48,311 bases of DNA, from positions 1-48,311 of the forward strand of contig JACOYI010000007.1 of the NCBI GenBank assembly GCA_016181935.1. Reading direction: 5' to 3'. The translations under genes were made by a program, and so were the position numbers. The notes under the pieces are model-generated. The model saw only the letters and a list, made by a program, of their open reading frames with translations. It did not search any database and was not told the DNA's origin. Source of the DNA: Candidatus Niyogiibacteriota bacterium (lineage in GTDB: Bacteria > Patescibacteriota > Minisyncoccia > HO2-45-28). Shown here in pieces: positions 38,426 through 47,470 of the stretch (position 1 is the first letter of the stretch; each line of letters starts with the position of its first letter).

Positions 38426-38968
38426 CTAAAACAGGGCCGGACTGTGAACATGGAGCCATCTCCGGAGGAATTTCGCCATCACGACGTGGTGCGAGACCAT
38501 CTCGGATTCGGGAAGATCGTCGAGCGAATAGAACGCTCCGTGCGATGGCTGCGAGTGCGCGACCGCAACATGCTGGAGATTCACTTCATCGCGCGGATGG
38601 ATATTGGACTTCGGGAACCGGTGCGCTTTCACGAAGATCGGCGCCGAAAGCCCGATCCTGATTTCGCGCGCGATCAGACGGTCGCGCGCCGTCTCGAACG
38701 TCTCTCCCGGCAGGATGACCGTGCCCGGCGAATGTAGTTGGTTCGGCCACTCCGGATCGTCCGCCGGACGCCGGATGAGCAGGATCTCCAAGCGCCGGAT
38801 GTCGAGGACGAAAAGTTCGTAGGCGGTCGTCACAAGCGTACGGCACATCCAATGGAACATGTCGGGCGGCATTTCGCCGTCCTTGGCGTACTCCGCGAAC
38901 AGTTCGTCGCCCAATTCAATGAAAAGGGCTTCTTTCTCGGCGCGCGACGACGCTAGTATTCTACCCAT
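38426..38968 (-). CDS. Nudix-like protein with degenerate Nudix box
   Basis: 180 aa. FVLDIRRLEILLIRRPADDP, then SPGTVILPGETFETARDRLIAREIRIGL. This resembles the altered Nudix box of GDP-mannose mannosyl hydrolases, where the usual REUxEE is missing, and so is not a standard Nudix hydrolase. The region VKAHRFPKSNIHPRDEVNLQHVAVAHSQ follows, as in the fold. The first 60 residues are helical. Substrate unknown. Confidence 0.72.
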   Translation of the reverse strand: MGRILASSRAEKEALFIELGDELFAEYAKDGEMPPDMFHWMCRTLVTTAYELFVLDIRRLEILLIRRPADDPEWPNQLHSPGTVILPGETFETARDRLIAREIRIGLSAPIFVKAHRFPKSNIHPRDEVNLQHVAVAHSQPSHGAFYSLDDLPESEMVSHHVVMAKFLRRWLHVHSPALF

Positions 38969-39049
38969 GACTTTCTCCTTTCGGATACCAAAAAACAGGC
39001 CCGATTTTTCTAGGGTTAGAATAGCTCAATTAGAGCAAGAAGTAAACTC

Positions 39050-39190
39050 CTATTTTTTGATCTGGCGCCAGAGCCAGATCGCGGCAAAAATACCCACCAC
39101 AAGCCAGACGATGAAAAATGCGGAGCCCCAAAAACCCACCCAACCGGCTCCCCAATCGCCCATCATGCCGTATCCGATATTTGCACCCAT
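39050..39190 (-). CDS. Very small membrane protein
   Basis: 46 aa. MGANIGYGMMGDWGAGWVGF is Gly-rich; a single helix (WGSAFFIVWLVVGIFAAIWLW) is followed by RQIKK. The frame is closed by TAG at 39050. No clear ribosome site. The composition (many Gly, Trp and Met next to one helix) resembles small DUF-type membrane proteins seen near metal or redox genes in CPR. Confidence 0.6.
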   Translation of the reverse strand: MGANIGYGMMGDWGAGWVGFWGSAFFIVWLVVGIFAAIWLWRQIKK

Positions 39191-39207
39191 GATTTTTTAA
39201 TGATTAG

Positions 39208-39352
39208 AACCTATTTCAAAATTGGTCTCGCATACGCCGTGAAAAAGGTACGCCGTATTGTTCTGCTGAACAATCGGCTCGTTCTCGCGCCGTCGCGCTC
39301 CGAAAGCCCTTTTTCACAGCATATGCTCGCCTTAACAATTTTGAAATAGGTT
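39208..39352. repeat. Structured inverted-repeat element S3
   Basis: Outer arms AACCTATTTCAAAATTG and its exact complement (17 bp); a second pairing GTGAAAAAGG/CCCTTTTTCAC; inner hairpin ATTGTT-CTGCTG-AACAAT; then CGGCTCGTTCTCGC. The architecture and the CGGCTCG block resemble S1 and S2, so it may be a distant member. Confidence 0.6.
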
Positions 39353-39373
39353 TTAGCGAATAATCAACCCCGT

Positions 39374-39450
39374 ACTACAACTTCGTATTTCATAACTCGC
39401 TTTTATTTTTAAGCACTCAATCGCACAATTGGGGGTTGTAGTACGGGGTC
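39374..39450. repeat. Inverted repeat with 15-bp arms
   Basis: ACCCCGTACTACAAC and GTTGTAGTACGGGGT pair around a ~47-nt AT-rich loop. It ends at the stop codon of the DoxX gene and may terminate it, although no T-run follows. Confidence 0.6.
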
Positions 39451-39931
39451 AACCGATCCACTCCCGAAGCGCCGGAAACTGCCGGCAGATCGAAAGCCCT
39501 GCGCACCGCTTTTCAAGCCCCCAGTAGCGACCTGCTCGAAATGCCGCAAGCACCAGAAGCGCGGCAATGAAAATGATGTGGTCGTCCACCAGATACGCGC
39601 GCTCGCCGACCAAGGGAAACTGAAGGATGGGGAAATAATAGAGCGCCATCAAAACCGCACCCAAGATAGAACTCAACCGGACGCCGATACCGAATAAGAG
39701 CGAAATACCCAAAAGCGTCAATCCCCATTCGTTCACAAAATTCACGACCGGAATGACGTCCGCGCTTGCGAACCATTGATAGAGCGCGGGGAATGTTTTG
39801 GCGGATTTCAGATAGCCGGCCGCCGACCATGCCGGATCCATGACCTTGGTGATCCCCGCGTAAAAAAAGAACACCCCCATCACCACCCGCAACGCGAACA
39901 GCGAATATTTTTGATATTGGTCCATATCCAT
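39449..39931 (-). CDS. DoxX-family membrane protein
   Basis: 160 aa, four membrane helices. FALRVVMGVFFFYAGITKVMDPAWSAAGYLKSA and NEWGLTLLGISLLFGIGVRLSSILGAVLMALYYF are typical of DoxX/DoxD (thiosulfate:quinone reductase-like) proteins. The C-terminus is soluble with two cysteines. It is first of the metal/redox region; the SDR gene lies 59 bp upstream. Confidence 0.88.
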   Translation of the reverse strand: MDMDQYQKYSLFALRVVMGVFFFYAGITKVMDPAWSAAGYLKSAKTFPALYQWFASADVIPVVNFVNEWGLTLLGISLLFGIGVRLSSILGAVLMALYYFPILQFPLVGERAYLVDDHIIFIAALLVLAAFRAGRYWGLEKRCAGLSICRQFPALREWIG

Positions 39932-39990
39932 GATGATAGCACGACACGGAATACGCCGCGCTTCAAGATATCAACAGGGCCGGCCTCCGT

Positions 39991-40752
39991 TCACGCCGCA
40001 AGCCACCCGCCGTCCACGACGAACGTCGCGCCGGTGATGTAACTCGCCTCTTCCGATGCGAGAAAAACAACGGCGGCCGATACCTCCTCGGGCCGGCCGA
40101 TGCGCCCGAGCGGGATGCGCGCGAGCGTCGCGTCCATTTCCTCTTCCGGCATTTGGGCGGCCTGCATCATGGGCGTGTCGATGGCGCCGGGCGCGATCGC
40201 GTTGACCGTGATGCCGAGCGGCGCCCATTCGATGGCGAGCGTTTCGGTCATGCCGATGATGCCGCCTTTGGATGCCGTATAATGCACCGCACCTTCGAAT
40301 CCCATGCCGACGCCGCCCGACGCGATGGAGGAAATGTTAATGATGCGCCCCCATTTATTTTTCGCCATCTCCTTCGCCGCGCGCTGCGCGCAAAGAAATT
40401 CGCCTTTCAGATTGATATGGATGGTGTGCTCCCATTCGTCCTCGCCCATGTCAAGCGCCGGTTTGATGGTCAGGATGCCCGCGTTGTTGACCAGAATATC
40501 AAGACGGCCGAATTGCCGGATGACCTTGTCGAACACGGCGTCCACATCGGCTTTATCCGATACATCCATTTTGAAACAAACCGCTTTCCCGCCAGCCGCT
40601 TCGATCTCTCCAACGACCGGCGCGCACTCCTTGGCGTCGATATCGGTGATAATGACCGTCGCCCCCTGTCCGGCGAGCGCCAATGCATGCGTCCGCCCCA
40701 TCCCGCGCCGAGCGCCCGTCACCAGCGCAACTTTTCCGTTCAATTCAAACAT
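39991..40752 (-). CDS. Short-chain dehydrogenase/reductase (FabG-like)
   Basis: 253 aa classical SDR. VTGARRGMGRTHALAL binds the cofactor, NNAG at about 90, NISSIAS and YTASKGG give the catalytic Ser-Tyr-Lys, and the C-terminus ATFVVDGGWLA is typical. TDIDAKE after the second beta strand carries Asp, favouring NAD(H). The substrate cannot be assigned. It starts 5 bp after the upstream membrane gene, so it is co-transcribed. Confidence 0.92.
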   Translation of the reverse strand: MFELNGKVALVTGARRGMGRTHALALAGQGATVIITDIDAKECAPVVGEIEAAGGKAVCFKMDVSDKADVDAVFDKVIRQFGRLDILVNNAGILTIKPALDMGEDEWEHTIHINLKGEFLCAQRAAKEMAKNKWGRIINISSIASGGVGMGFEGAVHYTASKGGIIGMTETLAIEWAPLGITVNAIAPGAIDTPMMQAAQMPEEEMDATLARIPLGRIGRPEEVSAAVVFLASEEASYITGATFVVDGGWLAA

Positions 40753-40757
40753 GCGAT

Positions 40758-41135
40758 TTACTTAAACCATTCTTTTAATGTGCGAGGCCAGCCCACAAGC
40801 AGGAGCAATGCGAGAGGCGCGCCCCAATTCGCCCACCGCTCGACAAAATCCCAGACCGGCTCTCCCACGATGGGGCGCACGAGCGCGGTCCAAAATCCCC
40901 AAAACGCCATCCATAAAAGCGCAAGCCGGACCGGTTTCGCCAATATAAGGATTCCAAGCAAAACGTCGAGAAGGCCGATGGCGAACAGCAACTGGGCGGC
41001 CGTTCCGCCCGAAATCCCGAATGTGGAAAACCAGCCGATCCATGCTTGCTTTCCCTGCAGAGCAAAAACGCCATGCCCGATAAATTCTCCGGCAACCGCG
41101 ATACGCAGAACCCACTCGATATATTTTGTATTCAT
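40758..41135 (-). CDS. DoxX-like membrane protein
   Basis: 125 aa, four helices. VLRIAVAGEFIGHGVFALQGKQAWIGWFSTFGI and LLFAIGLLDVLLGILIL resemble the DoxX-like/DUF4149 group of small quinone-linked membrane proteins. The start MNTKYIEW at 41135 is chosen because longer readings overlap the ATPase gene. It lies 26 bp downstream of the copper-type ATPase. Confidence 0.75.
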   Translation of the reverse strand: MNTKYIEWVLRIAVAGEFIGHGVFALQGKQAWIGWFSTFGISGGTAAQLLFAIGLLDVLLGILILAKPVRLALLWMAFWGFWTALVRPIVGEPVWDFVERWANWGAPLALLLLVGWPRTLKEWFK

Positions 41136-41161
41136 GCCTTCATGATACACCCGGCATGTTT

Positions 41162-43297
41162 TTAGATATTCACACGCCGCAAAAGCACCGCATTCACGGC
41201 GACAATAACGGTGCTCGCGGACATCAGGAGCGCCGCCACGGCCGGCTGGAGCATCACGCCCCACGGCGCGAGAACCCCCGCCGCCAGCGGCAACGCCACG
41301 ACATTGTATCCCGATGCCCAGAAAAGATTTTGGAGCATTTTGGTATACGTCAGGCGCGACAGGCGGATGATCTTCGGAATGTCGCGCGGGTCGTTCCGCA
41401 CCAGAATGATGCCGGCCGATTCGATGGCAACATTGGTCCCCGCGCCGATGGCGATGCCGAGGTCGGCCTGCGTGAGCGCGGGCGCGTCATTGATGCCGTC
41501 GCCCACCATCGCGACCACAAACCCTTTCGATTGCAGCGCTTTCACCTTCTCCGATTTTTCGTGCGGCAAAACTTTGGCGAAATACTCGTCGATGCCGAGG
41601 TCATGAGCGACCCAGCGCGCGACATGCTCGGAATCGCCGGTCATCATCGCGACCCTGACCCCCATCGCTTTCAGGCCACGAACGGCCTCGCGCGATTCCT
41701 CGCGAATAAGGTCGGCGAGCGCAAAAACCCCGAGGACCCGCGATGCCGTGAATGCGTAAATGATCGTTTTTCCTTTTTTGCTTTCCTCCCCGATCTCGCG
41801 CCCGAGCGCCTCGGGTACGCTCAACGAATGGTCATTGAGCAGTGCGGCGCCCCCCACAAATATCGTCTCCCCGTCGAGGACCGCCGAAACCCCTTTGCCG
41901 GCGATGCGGGAAAAATCGCGAACTTCCCGAAGCGCGATGTCCGCCGCTTTCGCCCTCGTGACGATCGCGCGGGAAATGAAATGCTCGGAACGGGCATCCA
42001 CGGATGCCGCCGTCCGCAACAATTCCGCCTCGTCGGACGCTCCGACCGTCCAGATATTCGTGATGCCGTATTCCCCCGTTGTCAGCGTTCCGGTTTTATC
42101 GAAGAGCACGATGCCGACCTTGCGCGCCAATTCCAACGACAAGCGCTGGCGCACCAAAAATCCATGATGCGCCGCAAGCGTCGTGGAGATCGAGGCGACG
42201 AGCGGCACCGCAAGCCCCAACGCATGGGGGCAGGCGATGACGAGCACCGCGACCAGCCGTTCGAACGCGAAACCGGCGCCGGCTTTTGCCCCGAGCCACG
42301 CGATGAATGTCAGGCCGCCCGCGCCGATGGCGACGACCGTGAGATAAAAAGCGGCGCGGTCGGACAGGATCTGCAGGCGCGACTTGGAGGCCTCGGCTTC
42401 GCGGATCAGGCGCATCACGCCCGCAAGAAATGTGCGCTCGCCGAGTTTGGTCACGCGGATCGTAAGCGCCCCGTCGCCGTTTATCGTCCCCGCGATGACC
42501 TCGCTCCCGCTCGTTTTTGCGACCGGCGCGGATTCGCCGGTGACCACGGCTTCATTCACGTCGGATGCGCCCTCGATAACGATGCCGTCGGCGGGAATGC
42601 GTCCGCCCGGCCGCACCAGAACCTGATCGCCTTCGCGGAGGCCGGAGAGCGGAATGGTTGTATGCGCCCCGTCCCGCAGAACTTCCGCCGTATCCGGCAG
42701 TAATTTCGAGAGTTCCTTCAGCGCTCCCTGCGCGCCTGAAACCGCGCGCATTTCGAGCCAGTGGCCCAACAGCATGACGGTGATGAGCGTCGTCAGTTCC
42801 CAAAACAGCGTGTGTCCTCCGGCGAAAACGGCGTACACGCTGTAGAGATAGGCCGCTATTATCGCAAGCCCGATGAGCGTCATCATGCCGGGAAGACGCG
42901 CCCGAAGTTCCCGAACCGCCCCTGCAAGAAACACCCACCCGCCGTAAAAGAAGACAATGGAACCGAGCGCGAGCGGCAGATACGCCGAACCCGCGAATGC
43001 GGGCGGCGACCATCCGATGAGGTCCTGAACGACATCCGCATACAGTAAAACCGGAATCGTGAGTGCTAAACTCACCCAGAATTTGCGCAAGAACATCCGC
43101 GTGCTATGCCCCGCATGTGTGCCTGCACTGAGCGAAGTCGAAGTGTCGTACTCCGAATTCCCGTGATTTTTATGCCCGCCTGTTTTTTGGGGAATGAGCT
43201 GCATCCCGCATTCCGGACACATCCCGGGCATTTCCTGCCGGATCTCGGGATGCATGGGACAGGTATAGCTGACCGATAGGGAAGGTTCGTGATCCAT
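41162..43297 (-). CDS. copB: Copper-type P1B ATPase (CopB-like)
   Basis: 711 aa. The N-terminus has a heavy-metal-binding domain YTCPMHPEIRQEMPGMCPECGMQL, then a His-rich linker. Eight helices follow, with the metal motif VIACPHALGLAVPL (CPH, as in CopB, rather than CPC), TGES in the actuator, DKTGTLTTGE with the phosphorylated Asp, and MVGDGINDAPAL. It pumps copper or silver out of the cytoplasm. The start at 43297 is 4 bp after the DUF3105-like stop. A 20-bp repeat-like sequence (43126-43145) is encoded in the linker between the metal-binding domain and helix 1. Confidence 0.93.
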   Translation of the reverse strand: MDHEPSLSVSYTCPMHPEIRQEMPGMCPECGMQLIPQKTGGHKNHGNSEYDTSTSLSAGTHAGHSTRMFLRKFWVSLALTIPVLLYADVVQDLIGWSPPAFAGSAYLPLALGSIVFFYGGWVFLAGAVRELRARLPGMMTLIGLAIIAAYLYSVYAVFAGGHTLFWELTTLITVMLLGHWLEMRAVSGAQGALKELSKLLPDTAEVLRDGAHTTIPLSGLREGDQVLVRPGGRIPADGIVIEGASDVNEAVVTGESAPVAKTSGSEVIAGTINGDGALTIRVTKLGERTFLAGVMRLIREAEASKSRLQILSDRAAFYLTVVAIGAGGLTFIAWLGAKAGAGFAFERLVAVLVIACPHALGLAVPLVASISTTLAAHHGFLVRQRLSLELARKVGIVLFDKTGTLTTGEYGITNIWTVGASDEAELLRTAASVDARSEHFISRAIVTRAKAADIALREVRDFSRIAGKGVSAVLDGETIFVGGAALLNDHSLSVPEALGREIGEESKKGKTIIYAFTASRVLGVFALADLIREESREAVRGLKAMGVRVAMMTGDSEHVARWVAHDLGIDEYFAKVLPHEKSEKVKALQSKGFVVAMVGDGINDAPALTQADLGIAIGAGTNVAIESAGIILVRNDPRDIPKIIRLSRLTYTKMLQNLFWASGYNVVALPLAAGVLAPWGVMLQPAVAALLMSASTVIVAVNAVLLRRVNI
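43126..43145 (-). repeat. In-frame repeat-like sequence in the CopB-type linker
   Basis: Minus strand CACTTCGACTTCGCTCAGTG encodes TSTSLSA in the linker. Short sequences of this CTTCGACTxxGCTCAG type are, from memory, dispersed in many environmental genomes. Confidence 0.4.
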
Positions 43298-43301
43298 ACG
43301 T

Positions 43302-43817
43302 CTATACGCCCCCGCTCGCTCCGGATACTTTCTCCGGGCCTTTGTTGATATAGCGCGTGATGAAATCATTGATTCTCTGGGCAGGCAAACCGTTGTTTTC
43401 CACATTGAACGCATCGAGCCGGCCCCACGCGGCAAGCGCGATATCCGTTTCATTCGCTTCGCGCGGCGTAATAATGACCTTCGCGGCCGCGAATTGTTTT
43501 AACTCCTCTTTTATTTCATCCGCAATACGGGGGTGATACGCGATCCAGATAGAATTGTACTCGGGCAATGCGCTGCCTACGGCGACATGATTTTCTCCCA
43601 TTGAAGGGACGGCGCGGCTGAAATCCTCCCCCTTCGGCGCCGCGCTCCCCGCCCAAAGATAGATTCCGTAGGATACCGCGACGGCCACGGCGGCGATGAT
43701 GGCATACCTTCTGAATCTGCCGATAACGCGCGTACTCCGCGCGGCATGCCGTTCCTGTTCCTTTTGCCTTTGCCGCTCCTCTTTTCTTAATTCGTATGGT
43801 TGTTGTTCTTCATTCAT
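43302..43817 (-). CDS. DUF3105-like protein missing its central motif
   Basis: 171 aa. A basic, charged N-terminus (ELRKEERQRQKEQERHAARS) precedes a membrane helix (YAIIAAVAVAVSYGIYLWA). The outer domain has the end signature of DUF3105 (IWIAYHP..ADEIKEELKQF, VIITPREANETDIALAAWGRLDAF, RINDFITRYINKGPE), preceded by the normal opening GENHVAVGSALPEYNS. The part between YNS and IWIAYHP, which in the family holds PPTSGPH and LEHG, is absent without loss of frame. It is directly upstream of the ATPase gene. Confidence 0.8.
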   Translation of the reverse strand: MNEEQQPYELRKEERQRQKEQERHAARSTRVIGRFRRYAIIAAVAVAVSYGIYLWAGSAAPKGEDFSRAVPSMGENHVAVGSALPEYNSIWIAYHPRIADEIKEELKQFAAAKVIITPREANETDIALAAWGRLDAFNVENNGLPAQRINDFITRYINKGPEKVSGASGGV

Positions 43818-43945
43818 ACATGATCCTATTAATGAAAATATCCTAGTTCCAAACTATCATTCTTTGTGCCGAGCCCCAACGCCCGGAGAAGATCCAGCGA
43901 AAGTCGGCGTTCTCCGGCATCATCCGAAGCGGCTCGTCCGTATCG

Positions 43946-44809
43946 TCATCGAGTAGGCGCCGCGGAATTCTTTTTCATCCGGTACAGGAAGAAAAAGAAA
44001 ATTCCGATGATGATGGCGCCGCCCACAAGTTCGGGAACGCCGGATAGCGCATTGAACAGAGCATTCGACCAGCGGTTCGCCGTCATGCCAATCTCGGCTT
44101 GGAACGACGGCGCCCAGAATGCGTTGCCGGAAAGCGCAAGACCGATGAGTGTCGCGCCCATCACGAGAAAGACCGCGCCTGCGGCAAGATTGGTCGAATG
44201 GATAAGAAGAGTCCGCCCGCCGATTTTCCATTCCAGAAGTTTGCCCTGAATGAACCGCGAATTCTCTATTTTGAACCGGTCATAGAAATACGCGGCAATA
44301 AAGAGCGGAAATGTCATCCCGAACACATAAGCGAAAACTACCACGAGCGCCTTCCAGAACGCGCCGGAGATCGCCGCAAGCGTCAAAGCGCCGGCAAGCA
44401 CGGGCGCGCAGCACGAGGTCGCCGCGCCCGAAAATATGCCGAGCAAGAACACGGAACGCGGATGCGTGCCGGCAAGCGCCATTCGTTTCGGCATCGGAAA
44501 GAGCGCGATGCTCTTGCCGGCCACCGCCATGCCGGCAAGCGCGATCATCAGAAAACCGCCGATAAAATACATTTCGCGGTGAAAATCGCGGAATACGCGC
44601 GCGAGCCCGGCCGCGCCTAGGCCGACCGGCACGAGAATAACCGCGATTCCGGCAAAAAAGATGAGCGTCATCTTCAACACATGTTTTTTCTCGCGGAACG
44701 CGGATGCGAGATACGCGGGAAGAAGCACCGTGATGCAGCACGGGGCAAACAGGGCGACGAGCCCCGCGAAAAATGCCGCGATGATCGAAGCGGAAAAAAT
44801 GATATCCAT
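43946..44809 (-). CDS. CcdA-family transmembrane thiol transporter
   Basis: 287 aa, six to seven helices. FAPCCITVLLPAYLASAF and SGAATSCCAPVLAGALTLAAIS hold paired cysteines of the CcdA/DsbD family, here each as Cys-Cys. Such proteins move electrons outward, for example to reduce periplasmic-type thiols or to assist metal-protein maturation. It starts 4 bp after the DUF1573 stop; the two are probably a unit. Confidence 0.9.
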   Translation of the reverse strand: MDIIFSASIIAAFFAGLVALFAPCCITVLLPAYLASAFREKKHVLKMTLIFFAGIAVILVPVGLGAAGLARVFRDFHREMYFIGGFLMIALAGMAVAGKSIALFPMPKRMALAGTHPRSVFLLGIFSGAATSCCAPVLAGALTLAAISGAFWKALVVVFAYVFGMTFPLFIAAYFYDRFKIENSRFIQGKLLEWKIGGRTLLIHSTNLAAGAVFLVMGATLIGLALSGNAFWAPSFQAEIGMTANRWSNALFNALSGVPELVGGAIIIGIFFFFLYRMKKNSAAPTR

Positions 44810-44813
44810 GGAT

Positions 44814-45317
44814 TTAGCGCGTTACCTCCGCCCGGAATGTAAGCTCGAGCGTCGGCGCTCCAGCCGAATTGGTTTCGATATAAACGGACCGCTCCGCAAG
44901 ACCGACGCCGGCAGGGCCGTGCGCCGCCGGATCAAAAACGGCTTCAATAACCGCCTCCGCATTCGGACCGAGCGTTTCGTTCATTCTGGGAATGAAACTA
45001 TTGTGGCCCGGCATCCCATAAGGACCGAATGTTTGAGCGCCCTTTGTCAGTGTGGCGGTCGTACACATGCATGACGTGTACATTTTTTCGATAGCGATCG
45101 GCTCTGAACCCGCGTTTTTCACCCGAAAGGCATGGCTTACGTTGCCGGCGGCCATGGAGATAGTCCCAAAATCGAAATCGGCCTCCTCTGCGCTTAATGC
45201 GCTTCTGGACGCAAGCGATACGGCGGCTGTATTTTGCAAATCGGAACGCGCGATCCATAAAAGCCCGGCGAGCAATAGAACTGACGCGAAAACACCGATA
45301 ATGATCTTTGAATTCAT
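44814..45317 (-). CDS. DUF1573-family secreted protein
   Basis: 167 aa. An N-terminal anchor (IIIGVFASVLLLAGLLWIA) precedes DFDFGTISMAAGNVSHAFRVKNAGSEPIAIEKMYTSCMCTTATL, the DUF1573 signature with a conserved Cys pair. The Ig-like fold and cysteines suggest a thiol- or metal-related role outside the membrane. It is paired with a CcdA-like gene. Confidence 0.9.
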   Translation of the reverse strand: MNSKIIIGVFASVLLLAGLLWIARSDLQNTAAVSLASRSALSAEEADFDFGTISMAAGNVSHAFRVKNAGSEPIAIEKMYTSCMCTTATLTKGAQTFGPYGMPGHNSFIPRMNETLGPNAEAVIEAVFDPAAHGPAGVGLAERSVYIETNSAGAPTLELTFRAEVTR

Positions 45318-45330
45318 AATGGTTAGACAA

Positions 45331-45353
45331 CAAAAAATCCCTTCGTAAGGGAT
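45331..45353 (-). terminator. Rho-independent terminator
   Basis: Minus strand ATCCCTT-(3)-AAGGGAT followed by TTTTTGTTG; between the 45388 stop and the DUF1573 start. Confidence 0.75.
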
Positions 45354-45387
45354 CTCGCGCTCGGACGCTCACCGCTCGACAAGCGGC

Positions 45388-45804
45388 TTAGACGCCGGCG
45401 CCTCCTGCAAATGAGGGACTATTTTCGTGAAGCGCTAACCAACGCAAAAATTCCTCCTTGAAACGCAAAAAGCCCGATTCCAATTGCCGCCAAAAATTCC
45501 GGGGGTGTTCGGGCAAAAAAAGCAAAACGATGGATGCCGCAAGCGCGGTCGCGAATAACGCAAGAAACCAGCCGATCCCTGCGGCGCCATTGACGACCGC
45601 TTCCGAAAAACTCTGAAATGCCGAGATATGCAAAAATACAAGATCCGCGCGCGTCAAATCTTGGCACGCGCCGAGTGCGGCGGACGCGATACAATCGCCA
45701 TGTCCCCCGCTTTGCGCATGGTCCATGCCCATAAAACCAAAAATAGCGATTCCCGTGAACCCCGCTAAAACAATGAGCGCAAATACCGGCTTCATATACC
45801 CCAT
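45388..45804 (-). CDS. Small membrane protein of unknown function
   Basis: 138 aa. Two to three helices (PVFALIVLAGFTGIAIFGFMGM; GWFLALFATALAASIVLLFL). Between them a loop MDHAQSGGHGDCIASAALGACQDL has His, Met and two cysteines, which could bind metal or be disulfide-linked. AAGGAG precedes the ATG at 45804. It lies 28 bp downstream of the kinase gene. Confidence 0.75.
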   Translation of the reverse strand: MGYMKPVFALIVLAGFTGIAIFGFMGMDHAQSGGHGDCIASAALGACQDLTRADLVFLHISAFQSFSEAVVNGAAGIGWFLALFATALAASIVLLFLPEHPRNFWRQLESGFLRFKEEFLRWLALHENSPSFAGGAGV

Positions 45805-45832
45805 ACTATCTCCTTTTCCCGCAAAAATCCAT

Positions 45833-47464
45833 CTACGGCGACGCGACGGGGAATCGGACGATGAACGTTGTCCCCTCCCCGATTTTTGAATCAATGGAAA
45901 TGGAGCCGCCCATTTTTTCCACAAAATTCTTGACGATGAAAAGCCCGAGTCCTGTTCCGGGCGCGCCATCCGGTTTTTCCCGAAAATACGGCAAAAACAT
46001 TTTGGGCAGATTTTCCCGGGCTATCCCCATACCCGTATCGCGGATACGCGTCGCAATTCCCGCCCCGTTCATTTCATACGAAATCGTGATCGAGCCCGAC
46101 TCGCGGTTATATTTGACAGCATTATCGATCAAATTCACAAAGACCTCTTTCAGGCGTTCCCAATCGCCGATGATCGGAGGGGTTTTTACCGGCTTTTTAT
46201 GCTCGATGGCAATGCCGCGTTCCCGGATCGCGGGTTCCATTTCGCGAAGCGCGCTCTCGACCGCTGCCGGAAGGTCGACCGGATCGCGCCGGAATTCGAG
46301 CCCTTCACGCTCGCCTTTGACGATCTCGAAAAGATATTGAATGAGATTGAGCATCCGCGCATTCGCCTGCCCGATGCGCAGGGCGTCCTGTTTTAACTCC
46401 GGATATTTTTCAAGGAATTCCGGCGTATAGCGGGACACGATGAGCCGTATCACGTTCGACGGCGCGCGCAAGTCATGCACGATCTGCAAGAGCGTTCCTT
46501 CGCGGAATTCGAGATTTTCTTCTTCGTTGCGGCGCAGCCGCAGCATGAAATACGCAAGCAAAAACGCAAGAAATGCGATGACCGCGTAGATCGCGGTGAT
46601 GAAAAACAAACTGCGGTCCCGTTCGGCAAATGCCGCCCTTTCGGGCTGGCTGACAACAACACCCCACCGGTATTCCGATACCGGCGTGTAGGCGACAACG
46701 CTATTCGTATTCTCCAGAGAATTATAAAAAATACCGGTTCCGGTCTCGCCCCGTAAGAGCCGTTCCACGGCGGACATGGAAGAAAAATCGACGATCTCGG
46801 TTTGAGTGGGGAATTTCGGATGCGCCAACAACCGGCCGCGCTGATCCGTAAAATAGACGAATCCCTCGGATCCGACCTCAATGTCTTTCGCCCAATCCAA
46901 CAGCGTGCCCGTCACCACCTGCATCGCAACGATCCCCAGCACAGTCCCGTTTTCGGACTTGACCGGGATCACAACGGCAACGCCCGTATAAAATGGAGCG
47001 GCGGCGGCTTCAAATAGTTCTGAAACATAGGGCTCCCATTGCGCGGAAACGCCTTTGTACCAATCACGGAACGCGAAATTCTTTCCGATGATATCGGAAG
47101 ACATCTCCGTATCCCCATGAACGGTCCCCGCCGTATCCACAAGAATGATGCGCTCGATGTAAGGAAAATTAACGGGCGCGTCTCTTAACGTTTCCGCGGC
47201 TCCCGGCCAATCGCCGGCTTCGACGAGCTCCCGAAACCGCACGCGCGTGGTAAGCGCGGTCCCCACGTCAACCAGCCGGTCCAGCCGTTCGTGTAGGAGC
47301 GTTGCGGTCAAAAATGCGATCGAGGCGCGCCTCGACATTGCGGCATCGGTCAGATCCTCACGCACCTGAAAATAATTGACAATGCCTAAAATAAGAACCG
47401 GCGTTAAAACGACCAAAAATATGGTCAATGATTTAAGACGCACTCTTGACATTGCGCCGGACAT
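45833..47464 (-). CDS. Membrane-bound sensor histidine kinase
   Basis: 543 aa. Helix 1 (SLTIFLVVLTPVLILGIVNYF), an outer dCache-like sensor domain (about residues 40-280; ERIILVDTAGTVHGD, IIGKNFAFRDWYKG), helix 2 (FFITAIYAVIAFLAFLLAYFML), then HisKA with H330 in IVHDLRAP, and the ATPase domain with NLIDNAVKYN, DTGMGI and GTGLGLFIVK. No response regulator gene is visible, so it is an orphan here. The ATG at 47464 is chosen because a promoter (47471-47499) predicts transcription to start exactly there; ATGs at 47482 and 47452 are also in frame. Confidence 0.9.
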   Translation of the reverse strand: MSGAMSRVRLKSLTIFLVVLTPVLILGIVNYFQVREDLTDAAMSRRASIAFLTATLLHERLDRLVDVGTALTTRVRFRELVEAGDWPGAAETLRDAPVNFPYIERIILVDTAGTVHGDTEMSSDIIGKNFAFRDWYKGVSAQWEPYVSELFEAAAAPFYTGVAVVIPVKSENGTVLGIVAMQVVTGTLLDWAKDIEVGSEGFVYFTDQRGRLLAHPKFPTQTEIVDFSSMSAVERLLRGETGTGIFYNSLENTNSVVAYTPVSEYRWGVVVSQPERAAFAERDRSLFFITAIYAVIAFLAFLLAYFMLRLRRNEEENLEFREGTLLQIVHDLRAPSNVIRLIVSRYTPEFLEKYPELKQDALRIGQANARMLNLIQYLFEIVKGEREGLEFRRDPVDLPAAVESALREMEPAIRERGIAIEHKKPVKTPPIIGDWERLKEVFVNLIDNAVKYNRESGSITISYEMNGAGIATRIRDTGMGIARENLPKMFLPYFREKPDGAPGTGLGLFIVKNFVEKMGGSISIDSKIGEGTTFIVRFPVASP

Positions 47465-47470
47465 CTTTTT

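Noticed and set aside
41126-42703. 525-aa plus-strand ORF
   Set aside because: It is the antisense shadow of the CopB-type ATPase; composition is Arg/His-rich and no motif is seen.
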